NCBI GenBank assembly: GCA_035327565.1
Contig: DAOLDB010000081.1
Span: 1-14,326, forward strand
Reading direction: 5' to 3'
DNA from: JABDLO01 sp035327565
GTDB lineage: Bacteria; Bacteroidota; Bacteroidia; Chitinophagales; Saprospiraceae
Length of the DNA stretch: 14,326 nt
The first letter of the stretch is position 1, and each line of letters starts with the position of its first letter. This document shows, one piece after another, positions 1 to 6,110 of this stretch. The translations under genes and the position numbers were made by a program. Below the pieces are notes generated by a model. That model worked only from the letters and a program-made list of their open reading frames with translations. It had not been told where the DNA came from and ran no database searches.

Positions 1-2
1 AT

Positions 3-47
3 CATCCCAATACTTACTCGGTTTATCTGAAAATTATGCTTCAATAA
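3..47 (+). CDS. C-terminal tail of a probable LytS/YehU-type sensor histidine kinase (partial)
   Basis: A frame open from the window edge ends in TAA at 45-47 and encodes HPNTYSVYLKIMLQ. The pattern S-V-Y-L-K-I-M-L resembles the last beta strand of the GHKL ATPase domain, which commonly ends in something like 'T-x-V-x-L-x-I-P'. LytTR response regulators in this phylum usually follow such a kinase, and the regulator gene begins 18 bp downstream, so the context fits. Only 14 residues are visible and another frame also stays open for 16 codons, so this rests mostly on context. Confidence 0.35.
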   Translation, partial: HPNTYSVYLKIMLQ

Positions 48-65
48 CTTAAAAATTTATAAAAA

Positions 66-794
66 ATGATAAAAGCTCTTATCGTAGATGATGAACCTTT
101 GGCTCAGGAAGTTTTAGAGACCTATATAGGTAAAATGCCCGACATGGAGTTGGTGGGCAGGTGCGAAAATGCCATCATGGCCAATGAGGCATTGAAAAAG
201 AATGCAGTGGATCTGATGTTTTTGGACATTCAGATGCCTCAGATTACAGGTATAGATTTTCTAAAATCCTTGCCCAATCCTCCAGTTGTTATTTTTACTA
301 CTGCTTATCCTGATTATGCGGTCGAAGGTTTTGAATTGGATGCAGTGGATTACCTGCTCAAACCCATCTCCTTTGAAAGGTTTATGAAAGCCGTCAATAA
401 GGCATCGGAGATCATTCAGGCCAGAAATCCTGAAAGTTCAGCAGCTGTTCAGGAAGTGGAAAATAAAGAATTCTTCTTTGTGAAAGCAGATAAAAAGTTA
501 GTAAAATGCAATTTTAATGATATCCTCTATATTGAAGGATTAAAGGATTATGTAATCATACGTTTGGACAATTCAAGAATAATTACTTTGCAGACAATGA
601 AATCCTTAGAGGACCGCCTTCCCTCCCAGGATTTTATGCGGGTACATCGATCTTATATTGTCAATTTGACAAAAATTAATGCCATAGTAGGAAATATGGT
701 TGAAATCACTGAAAAAGGACTAACCAAACAAATACCTATTGGTAAAAATTACCGCGACTTACTATTGGATATCATTAATGAAAATAAGCTTTGA
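66..794 (+). CDS. LytTR-family two-component response regulator
   Basis: This is a 242-residue DNA-binding response regulator of the LytR/AlgR (LytTR) class. The receiver domain spans about residues 2-118. It shows the acidic pair D8/D9, the phosphoacceptor D54 in 'MFLDIQMP', T78/T79 in the switch strand and K99 followed by P100. A linker of about 20 residues leads to a LytTR DNA-binding domain at about 135-240, with the family pattern 'DILYIEGLKDYV' and 'FMRVHRSYIVNL'. Length and architecture are normal for the family. It probably acts with the kinase whose tail lies just upstream. The stop codon TGA is followed at once by the TTG of the next gene, so the two are likely co-transcribed. The target genes cannot be read from the sequence. 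Family assignment is firm; the signal is unknown. Confidence 0.95.
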   Translation: MIKALIVDDEPLAQEVLETYIGKMPDMELVGRCENAIMANEALKKNAVDLMFLDIQMPQITGIDFLKSLPNPPVVIFTTAYPDYAVEGFELDAVDYLLKPISFERFMKAVNKASEIIQARNPESSAAVQEVENKEFFFVKADKKLVKCNFNDILYIEGLKDYVIIRLDNSRIITLQTMKSLEDRLPSQDFMRVHRSYIVNLTKINAIVGNMVEITEKGLTKQIPIGKNYRDLLLDIINENKL

Positions 795-1649
795 TTGGAG
801 GAGCTGCTTAGTATAGTTTTCAAAACAATACCATTCAGATGGACATCGGTTAGTGGAGGAGATATCTGTCAGGCGGCTTTGATTGAAACCAGTGATCAGA
901 AATTATTTGCCAAATATCATCCGGGGGCTTTTGCTTTCGATATGTTGGAAAAGGAACGTTTTGGCTTGGAAGCTTTACTTCAGGCTTGTCCGGACTCTAC
1001 CCCGACGGTAATGGGGTTATTCAGCTCTGAAAACATAGGCGCCCTCCTTGTGATGGATTATCTGGAACCCCTTCCTCCAACCCGCAATCACTATCTCAAT
1101 CTCGCAAGCAGTTTAGCATATATTCACCGAAAAAGCACCGATCAATTCGGATTTGCAAAGGATAATTATATCGGTTCACTGCCCCAATCTAATGCGTGGC
1201 ACGACCGTTTTGTTGATTTTTTCATTGAAGAGCGACTTTTACCTCAAATTCTGCGCGCTTGTGATCAAGGCAGATTGTCTGTTGAATATATTCACTTAGT
1301 TGAATTGAATGGGTATGTATTGAATTCTATAATTCCTGAGGAATCACCTTCTATGGTTCATGGAGATTTATGGAAAGGCAATGTGATTTATTCAAAACTG
1401 GGTAAAGTATATTATATAGACCCTTCAGTGTACTTTGGTCATCGCGAAGTGGACATTGCCATGATGAAACTTTTTGGAGGCTTCCATCCCATGGTTTATG
1501 AATATTATGATGATCAATATCCGTTAAGTGCAGGTTGGCAGAAGCGATTGGAAATTTATCAATTGTATTATCTCCTGGTCCACCTTAATTTGTTTGGTAG
1601 TTCATATTCACAACCAGTGCTAAGCATTTTAAACAGATACTTCCGTTGA
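795..1649 (+). CDS. Fructosamine kinase family protein (FN3K-like)
   Basis: This 284-residue protein belongs to the fructosamine/ketosamine-3-kinase family, whose members phosphorylate sugar adducts on amines and so destabilise glycated proteins or metabolites. Visible features are 'SVSGGDI' near residue 20, K40 as the likely ATP-binding lysine, 'DNYIGSLPQSN' at 123-133, the catalytic loop HGDLWKGN at 189-196 (D191), the metal-binding D209 in 'IDP', and GHREVD at 215-220 followed by 'LFGGF'. All key kinase residues are present and the length is usual for the family. The start is TTG, directly after the TGA of the response regulator gene. No good ATG lies near the N-terminus, and this start keeps the conserved GGD motif at its expected distance, but it is still uncertain. 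The internal GGAGGAG at 798-804 looks like a ribosome site but has no suitable in-frame start after it. The physiological substrate is unknown. Confidence 0.92.
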   Translation: MEELLSIVFKTIPFRWTSVSGGDICQAALIETSDQKLFAKYHPGAFAFDMLEKERFGLEALLQACPDSTPTVMGLFSSENIGALLVMDYLEPLPPTRNHYLNLASSLAYIHRKSTDQFGFAKDNYIGSLPQSNAWHDRFVDFFIEERLLPQILRACDQGRLSVEYIHLVELNGYVLNSIIPEESPSMVHGDLWKGNVIYSKLGKVYYIDPSVYFGHREVDIAMMKLFGGFHPMVYEYYDDQYPLSAGWQKRLEIYQLYYLLVHLNLFGSSYSQPVLSILNRYFR

Positions 1650-1659
1650 CAGATGTCAA
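1646..1659. repeat. Short dyad overlapping the kinase stop codon
   Basis: TTGACA and TGTCAA form 6-bp inverted arms separated by two bases, and the stop codon of the fructosamine kinase gene lies inside the left arm. The spacer is too short for an RNA hairpin with full pairing and no T-run follows, so it is not a convincing terminator. It could be a protein-binding site or chance. Confidence 0.25.
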
Positions 1660-1846
1660 ATGGGTTATGGTATGGAAGTGATTAAAACTCCTGTTTTTCT
1701 ACCGATCCTTGTGGCATTAAAATATTACTCAAAACAAAAACTCTAAGAGAATCACATGTTGATTTCGATATAGTAATACATTTTCACATTCCATTGGGTC
1801 ATACTTGTATCCATGGATCTCAAATAAATGTATCAAACTGATTGGC
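1660..1846. other. Gap between convergent genes
   Basis: This stretch separates the plus-strand kinase gene from the minus-strand ORF ending at 1847. I see no RNA gene or strong terminator. On the minus strand one frame is open from about 1845 down to a stop at 1729-1731, one base out of phase with the ORF ending at 1847. This could be a decayed continuation of that ORF, but the translated segment shows no recognisable helix-turn-helix. A perfect 10-bp palindrome ATCCATGGAT at 1809-1818 is probably chance. Confidence 0.3.
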
Positions 1847-2092
1847 TCAGTGCAACACAACTGGAAATACTTTGCCTGAAAATTCAAGATAACAAAATAC
1901 TTCCTTAGGAAGGATGTAATCCGCCATAAGTACTTTTGTCAAACGCTTTTGATGTGTGTTCAAAAGAACACTGAGATTTTCCACGGAATAATAAAAAATA
2001 CCTTTTTTTACACAAATCAATGATTCAGAAATGTATAAATCTTTAATATATAGTTTTTTATCTGCAAAAATAGACGATCCTATTACACTCAT
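1847..2092 (-). CDS. Short protein resembling the sensory N-terminus of an AraC-type regulator
   Basis: This is an 81-residue ORF read from the ATG at 2092-2090. It could be extended to 95 residues from a TTG at 2134-2132, but a promoter-like element lies inside that extension, so the ATG is preferred. The pattern 'KDLYISESLICVKKGIFYY' with a later 'FSGKVFPVVLH' recalls the beta-rich effector-binding half of Bacteroidota AraC regulators, where such a domain precedes the helix-turn-helix half. That DNA-binding half is absent: the frame stops at 1847. Two readings are possible: a truncated or frameshifted regulator, or a stand-alone small domain protein. The resemblance is judged by eye and is not strong. 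It is convergent with the fructosamine kinase gene and divergent from the TonB-dependent receptor gene. Confidence 0.45.
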   Translation of the reverse strand: MSVIGSSIFADKKLYIKDLYISESLICVKKGIFYYSVENLSVLLNTHQKRLTKVLMADYILPKEVFCYLEFSGKVFPVVLH

Positions 2093-2107
2093 TTTAATGA
2101 ATTTGTG

Positions 2108-2135
2108 CAAATGTAATGGCTGAGTTCTCTTCAAA
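2108..2135 (-). promoter_or_regulatory. Bacteroidota-type promoter for the minus-strand ORF
   Basis: On the minus strand TACATTTG (2115-2108) matches the -7 consensus TAnnTTTG exactly, and a TTTG (2135-2132) lies 16 bases upstream, slightly closer than usual for the -33 element. The ORF's ATG begins 15 bases beyond the -7 element, giving a very short leader. Confidence 0.45.
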
Positions 2136-2246
2136 GTTTAAACACTATATTAAGAGAATATTAAATTTTATCGATGGATAGATTATTTTTTTTTGGCGCT
2201 AATAGATATAAATAACAGATTAATTTTTTTATTCTAAATATAAAGT

Positions 2247-2254
2247 TAGTTTTG
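2247..2254 (+). promoter_or_regulatory. Possible -7 promoter element of the receptor gene
   Basis: TAGTTTTG matches TAnnTTTG and lies 45 bp before the receptor's ATG in a very AT-rich stretch. I do not find a clear TTG at the expected -33 distance, so this is a partial match only. Confidence 0.35.
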
Positions 2255-2299
2255 CCTAACATTTTTAGTTTAACAATATAACTTTAATAGTGATTTTTC

Positions 2300-4699
2300 A
2301 TGATGAATGATGTAAGGTTGAGGTGTGTTTGCATAATTTTCTGTTTTTTGTCCACATTTCCTTTCAATTTTATCTCAGCACAAAAGGCAACTCTATCCGG
2401 TACAGTGCTTACTCAGGATGTCCGGCCAATGATGAGTGCTTTAGTCCAATTAATTCCAACAGATAAGTATGGAATTACGGATATCCATGGTAAATATTTT
2501 ATAGAAGATATCCCGGAAGGTTCTTACATCCTGAAAGTAAGTTATGTAGGCTTTGTTACAGGTTCAGCCACAATAGAATTACAGGCAGGGGAGAATAAAT
2601 TCATTGATTTCTCCCTTCAGGAGGACATATTCAATCTGGGAGAAATTGTGGTTACAGGAACCCGCAACCAAATATCCAGGTACAATGCTCCCGTTATTGT
2701 TCAAAGCATTTCCAGCAGAACCTTTAATGCAACCCAAAGCCTGAGTATATCGGAAGGATTGCATTTTACACCGGGTCTCAGATTAGAAAATAATTGTCAG
2801 AATTGTGGATTTACACAGCTGAGAATGAATGGTTTGGAAGGAGCTTATTCTCAGATACTCATTAACAGCCGACCGGTATTTTCAGCATTGGCGGGTGTGT
2901 ATGGCCTTGAGATGCTACCTGCGAACATGGTGGATCGCATTGAAGTGGTGAAAGGTGGGGGATCGGTTCTTTATGGCGGAAATGCCATCGCCGGTACCAT
3001 CAATATCATCACGAAAGATCCTGTAATAAATTCTTTCGAGGTGGGTCTGAATCAATCTTATATCCATCTTGAGTCACCGGATCGGACTTTAACATTTAAT
3101 GGTACCTTGGTCAGTGATGACCTGAACCGAGGCATTAGCTTTTTTGGATTCAACAGGCAAAGAGAACCCTGGGATGCCAATGGGGACGATTTTTCGGAGA
3201 TTACCCGATTAAAAAACAACACACTTGGATTTGATGCTTTCTGGAATACTTCGGCAAGGAGTAAATTAAAAGTTGGAGCCTATGCCATTCATGAATTCAG
3301 AAGAGGAGGAACTGCATTTGATTTGCCTCCGCACCAAAGTGCTTTGACAGAACAATTGCAACATCATATTTACAGCGCCAATATTTCTTTTGAACAATAC
3401 AGTAAAGATAAAAAACACAAATATTCACTGTATGGGTCAGCCCAAAAGGTAGAAAGAGACAGCTATTATGGTGTCGGGGGAAGGGTGTTGACAGACCGTG
3501 ATACGCTGACCAGCACAGACATCCTTGCATTGAATGCTTATGGCCATGCTGAAGACATTTCTGTGGTGGGAGGGCTGCAGTACAATTATGAAATTCATAA
3601 AAACATATTGCTTACTGCGGGGACGGAATACATCTTTAACGATGTCAAAGATGAAATGCCCGGGTATGGCAGGAATATCGATCAGCAAGTGCGTACTTCT
3701 GGCTCATATGCTCAATTGGAAATCAATCCCTTTGACCGGTTTACCCTCCTGCTGGGTGGTCGTTATGATCGTGTCCATATTAAAGGAGAGTACGATTTCG
3801 CCGAAGAACAGTTCAATGACAGCAAAACTTTGAATGTCATGGTGCCTCGCATTTCCGCTTTGCTCCAATTGTCATCCAATTTAAAGGCCCGTGCTTCCTT
3901 CGCCCAGGGATACAGAGCTCCTCAGGCATTTGATGAAGATTTGCATATAGAAACTGTGGGAGGCGCAGCGAGATTTATCAGGTTATCCCCTGATCTGATC
4001 AATGAGCGATCCAATAGTACGGCCTTTTCATTAAACTTTGACAGGATAATTGACAAGCGTCAAATGAATTTTGTGTTGGAGGGATTCTATACAAGACTTT
4101 CCCACCCATTTATACTGTCGGATCAGGTAGAGTTGCCCAACGGAATTTCAGTAATTACCAAAAGAAATGGGGATGGTGCTACGGTAGCAGGTATCAATCT
4201 GGAGGCTAATGTTGCTTTGGGTAAAAGGTGGATCTTTCAATCGGGAGCCACCCTTCAATCGGCTATGTATAGGCAGGAAGAGGAAATTTGGTCCCCGGAC
4301 GGTGACTCAGAAGAGCACCTCACCATTTCAACAAAAAAGTTGCTTAGAACACCCGGTTCCTATGGATATTTGACTTTGTTGTATCAACCTGTGAAACAAT
4401 TTTCCATCGCTTATTCAGGCGTATATACTGGCCGTATGGATGTTCCGCATGTAATTGATCCTGATACGGAGCGAACCATTATCCGAACCACTCCCAGATT
4501 TTTTGAACACAATATCAAACTGTCTTATGATCTGTTTACGGAAGGAGAACAAAAAGTACAGTTATTTGGGGGCATGCAAAACATACTCAATAGTTATCAG
4601 CGTGATTTTGATACTGGTTCTTATCGGGATGCAGGATATGTTTATGGTCCTTTGAGGCCCCGTACGGTCTTTATGGGAGTTAAATTGGGTTGGCATTAA
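2300..4699 (+). CDS. TonB-dependent outer-membrane receptor
   Basis: This 799-residue outer-membrane receptor would import a scarce ligand using TonB energy. A signal peptide covers about residues 1-27, with likely cleavage after 'FISA'. A carboxypeptidase-regulatory-like beta-sandwich follows at about 29-108 ('GTVLTQDVRP', 'DIHGKYFIEDIPEGSYILKV'), then 'GEIVVTGTR' at about 114-122. The plug domain lies at about 125-240, with 'RMNGLEGAYSQILINSRPVF' and the hallmark 'RIEVVKGGGSVLYGGNAIAG'. The rest is a beta-barrel ending in an aromatic-rich strand (VFMGVKLGWH). C166 and C169 form a CQNC motif in the plug, which I recognise from a Bacteroidota receptor subgroup. Length is normal. No substrate-binding lipoprotein of the SusD type sits beside it, so it is probably a metal, cofactor or siderophore receptor rather than a glycan receptor. 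A role in heme or iron uptake would fit the nearby heme genes but is only inference. Start could also be the ATG at 2303. Confidence 0.93.
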   Translation: MMNDVRLRCVCIIFCFLSTFPFNFISAQKATLSGTVLTQDVRPMMSALVQLIPTDKYGITDIHGKYFIEDIPEGSYILKVSYVGFVTGSATIELQAGENKFIDFSLQEDIFNLGEIVVTGTRNQISRYNAPVIVQSISSRTFNATQSLSISEGLHFTPGLRLENNCQNCGFTQLRMNGLEGAYSQILINSRPVFSALAGVYGLEMLPANMVDRIEVVKGGGSVLYGGNAIAGTINIITKDPVINSFEVGLNQSYIHLESPDRTLTFNGTLVSDDLNRGISFFGFNRQREPWDANGDDFSEITRLKNNTLGFDAFWNTSARSKLKVGAYAIHEFRRGGTAFDLPPHQSALTEQLQHHIYSANISFEQYSKDKKHKYSLYGSAQKVERDSYYGVGGRVLTDRDTLTSTDILALNAYGHAEDISVVGGLQYNYEIHKNILLTAGTEYIFNDVKDEMPGYGRNIDQQVRTSGSYAQLEINPFDRFTLLLGGRYDRVHIKGEYDFAEEQFNDSKTLNVMVPRISALLQLSSNLKARASFAQGYRAPQAFDEDLHIETVGGAARFIRLSPDLINERSNSTAFSLNFDRIIDKRQMNFVLEGFYTRLSHPFILSDQVELPNGISVITKRNGDGATVAGINLEANVALGKRWIFQSGATLQSAMYRQEEEIWSPDGDSEEHLTISTKKLLRTPGSYGYLTLLYQPVKQFSIAYSGVYTGRMDVPHVIDPDTERTIIRTTPRFFEHNIKLSYDLFTEGEQKVQLFGGMQNILNSYQRDFDTGSYRDAGYVYGPLRPRTVFMGVKLGWH

Positions 4700-4753
4700 T
4701 TACCTTAAGAAAGCCGGATCTTGTAATTAAATAATTTTTTAAATGGCCGGATA

Positions 4754-4787
4754 TTGTGGATATCCTCCATTCGCTATTTTATCTTTG
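4754..4787 (+). promoter_or_regulatory. Bacteroidota promoter abutting the HAD phosphatase start
   Basis: TATCTTTG at 4780-4787 is a perfect TAnnTTTG -7 element, and a TTG at 4754-4756 lies 23 bases upstream as a possible -33 element. The ATG of the phosphatase gene starts at 4792, only four bases beyond the -7 box. Transcription would therefore begin at or next to the start codon and yield a leaderless or nearly leaderless mRNA. The element also overlaps the in-frame GTG (4756) extension, which argues against that earlier start. Confidence 0.6.
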
Positions 4788-4791
4788 CACC

Positions 4792-5463
4792 ATGAAGAGA
4801 GAAATAGATTTGGTAATATTTGATTGCGATGGTACATTGGTGGATAGTGAGCCCATTTCCCGTAAGGTGGTCATTGAACTATTGGATCAATATGGGATTC
4901 ATATGCATCCGGATCTATACGATCATCAATTTGCCGGAACGCAAATGTTGAATATCTATCAGTATGCACAAGAAGGAGGTATTCCCATCGATATGCAAAC
5001 TTTTGAAGATCAATACAGAGCCAGGCTGGAAGAATTATTGGTCGAAGAGGTCAAACCCATTGAAGGTGCTCATCAATTATTGCAAACCATACAACATTCC
5101 TATTGTATAGCTTCTAATGGCCCGAAGCGAAAAATGAAAGTGACTTTAGAAGCTTGCAGGCTGAAATCTTATTTCCCTGATCACACCATTCATTCAGCCT
5201 ATGATATTGAAAAGTGGAAGCCAGAGCCCGATCTCTTCCTTCATGCGGCACAGGTGCATGGAGTATCTGAAGAAAAATGTCTTGTCATTGAAGATACCAT
5301 TCATGGTATTCAGGCAGCACGTGCAGCCGGAATGGCAGTTTGGGGGGTGAACATAAAAAACCATAGGGAGACGATACTTAAATTTGAAGTTCCCATCTAC
5401 ACTCATTTGTTGGAGGTCAAGAGGCAACTGGAAAGCAGAGCAGGTCTATGGGATGGGGGATAA
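4792..5463 (+). CDS. HAD-superfamily phosphatase, YieH/6-phosphogluconate phosphatase-like
   Basis: This 223-residue protein is a HAD hydrolase of the beta-phosphoglucomutase/phosphatase group with a helical cap inserted after motif I. Motif I is 'FDCDGTLVDSEP', with the nucleophile and acid/base aspartates. Motif II is the serine of 'IASNGPKRKM', motif III the lysine of 'EKWKPEPD', and motif IV 'CLVIEDTIHGIQAA'. The combination 'SNGP..KM', 'YFPD', 'YDI..WKP.P' and 'HAA' closely resembles E. coli YieH, which hydrolyses 6-phosphogluconate and related phosphates. That substrate is therefore a reasonable guess, though HAD enzymes are promiscuous. I chose the ATG at 4792 over an in-frame GTG at 4756 because it places the first strand right before motif I and because a promoter -7 box lies inside the longer version. 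It appears to be transcribed alone. Confidence 0.9.
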   Translation: MKREIDLVIFDCDGTLVDSEPISRKVVIELLDQYGIHMHPDLYDHQFAGTQMLNIYQYAQEGGIPIDMQTFEDQYRARLEELLVEEVKPIEGAHQLLQTIQHSYCIASNGPKRKMKVTLEACRLKSYFPDHTIHSAYDIEKWKPEPDLFLHAAQVHGVSEEKCLVIEDTIHGIQAARAAGMAVWGVNIKNHRETILKFEVPIYTHLLEVKRQLESRAGLWDGG

Positions 5464-5672
5464 ATGTTTTCTTTAGAAAAGACTTTGGGTAATGAGGTTT
5501 ATGAGGGCAAAATGTACATTTCATGGGTACACATATTTTCTTGTGGAGGGATGCCATGGAGAGCGGGGAAGTAAGAAGATGAGGGATCTGTTTGGGTCAT
5601 TTCTGTTCTATTCCCCTACAGTATTCCCACATTTCCACCATTGAAATCATGTTAAATGTTAATCGATCACGA

Positions 5673-5692
5673 TGTTTATTTTCGAATAAACA
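5673..5692. other. Perfect 8-bp hairpin with a TTCG loop
   Basis: TGTTTATT and AATAAACA pair perfectly around the tetraloop TTCG, a loop known to be very stable in RNA. No T-run follows on either strand, so it is not a standard intrinsic terminator. It may be an mRNA 3'-end structure for the phosphatase transcript, a protein-binding site or chance in AT-rich DNA. Confidence 0.4.
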
Positions 5693-5770
5693 ATGGTTAG
5701 CATTCATTCACTATTCATGATGGACAGATTCACCCATTATACCCCAGCACCACCCAAAACCAATTTTGTC

Positions 5771-5800
5771 CCCAATAGAAAAAATTGGGTTGGATTTTTC
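5771..5800 (+). terminator. Weak terminator-like hairpin
   Basis: CCCAAT (5771-5776) pairs with ATTGGG (5784-5789) around an A-rich 7-base loop, and the flank that follows (TTGGATTTTTC) is T-rich but interrupted. An alternative pairing of CCAATTTT (5760-5767) with AAAATTGG (5781-5788) competes with it. It lies 300 bp after the phosphatase gene, so its role is doubtful. Confidence 0.25.
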
Positions 5801-5862
5801 ATGGTTATTTGTCTACACTTTGTATTCTTGGTTAGATCAGCCGGCTAAAGAGAATTGGGTTG
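5783..5862 (+). repeat. Spaced direct repeat AATTGGGTTG
   Basis: AATTGGGTTG occurs at 5783-5792 and again at 5853-5862, exactly 70 bp apart. Similarity continues past both copies ('AT.TT.TCATG.TTA' with small gaps), so the repeated unit is about 25 bp and imperfect. It may be a pair of regulator sites about seven helical turns apart or a small duplication. Confidence 0.4.
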
Positions 5863-5932
5863 ATATTGTCATGTTAATGTAAATACCATTCTTTCTATAG
5901 CGAATTCGGATACATACTTAGTAAATACCTTT

Positions 5933-5940
5933 TAATTTTG
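5933..5940 (+). promoter_or_regulatory. Possible -7 promoter element of the heme operon
   Basis: TAATTTTG matches TAnnTTTG and lies 170 bp upstream of the hemE start, with no other match this good nearer the gene. A clear -33 TTG is not visible. If it is used, the transcript has a leader of roughly 165 bases that includes the dyad at 5971-5992. Confidence 0.35.
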
Positions 5941-5970
5941 TCAGAATTTAACAAGTTTCTTTTAAGCCGT

Positions 5971-5992
5971 TTGTAGTATGAACAAACTACAA
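5971..5992. promoter_or_regulatory. Dyad in the hemE leader, possible operator
   Basis: TTGTAG and CTACAA are perfect 6-bp inverted arms with a 10-base spacer. An alternative overlapping hairpin pairs GTTTGT (5969-5974) with ACAAAC (5982-5987). The site lies about 30 bp downstream of the -7 match, where a repressor site or an RNA switch helix could act on the heme operon. No known operator is recognised. Confidence 0.35.
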
Positions 5993-6021
5993 CAATAATC
6001 AAGAAATAGATAGGCAAATAG

Positions 6022-6102
6022 ATGGAACCATCATTTCAATACATCATAAAAATGTTATGCATACGGGGTTTACAAGGAGTCACCGTACCGGGAATTTTAT
6101 AA
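6022..6102 (+). CDS. Possible 26-codon upstream ORF in the hemE leader
   Basis: An ATG at 6022 (with a second in-frame ATG at 6052) opens a frame that ends in TAA eight bases before the hemE ATG. The C-terminal part reads MLCIRGLQGVTVPGIL. An AAGGAG at 6074-6079 lies inside the frame, too far from the hemE start to serve it normally. It could be a regulatory leader peptide, but a frame this short is often open by chance and the peptide matches nothing I know. Confidence 0.2.
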   Translation: MEPSFQYIIKMLCIRGLQGVTVPGIL

Positions 6103-6110
6103 AATAGAAA

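Larger units (their letters stand above)
5464..6110. other. Long intergenic region before the heme operon
   Basis: This 647-bp gap holds no convincing full-size gene. A 36-codon frame (5464-5574) starts directly on the phosphatase stop but has no recognisable content. Further right are a UUCG hairpin (5673-5692), a weak hairpin with a T-rich flank (5771-5800), a spaced direct repeat (5783-5792 and 5853-5862), a -7 promoter match (5933-5940), a dyad (5971-5992) and a 26-codon ORF (6022-6102). The right part probably forms the promoter and long leader of the heme operon. Confidence 0.6.

Noticed and set aside
3534..3833. 99-codon plus-strand frame inside the receptor gene
   Set aside because: It lies in another frame of the beta-barrel region, whose own frame is clearly coding; the product is not family-like.
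4713..4752. GCCGGAT repeated 33 bp apart after the receptor gene
   Set aside because: Seven bases only, with no extended similarity or dyad; expected by chance.
4756..4791. Longer N-terminus for the HAD phosphatase from a GTG
   Set aside because: A perfect -7 promoter box lies inside this stretch, and the ATG at 4792 places motif I at the usual distance from the start.
5464..5574. 36-codon frame starting directly on the phosphatase stop
   Set aside because: No recognisable content and no further support beyond its position; kept only as a note in the intergenic entry.
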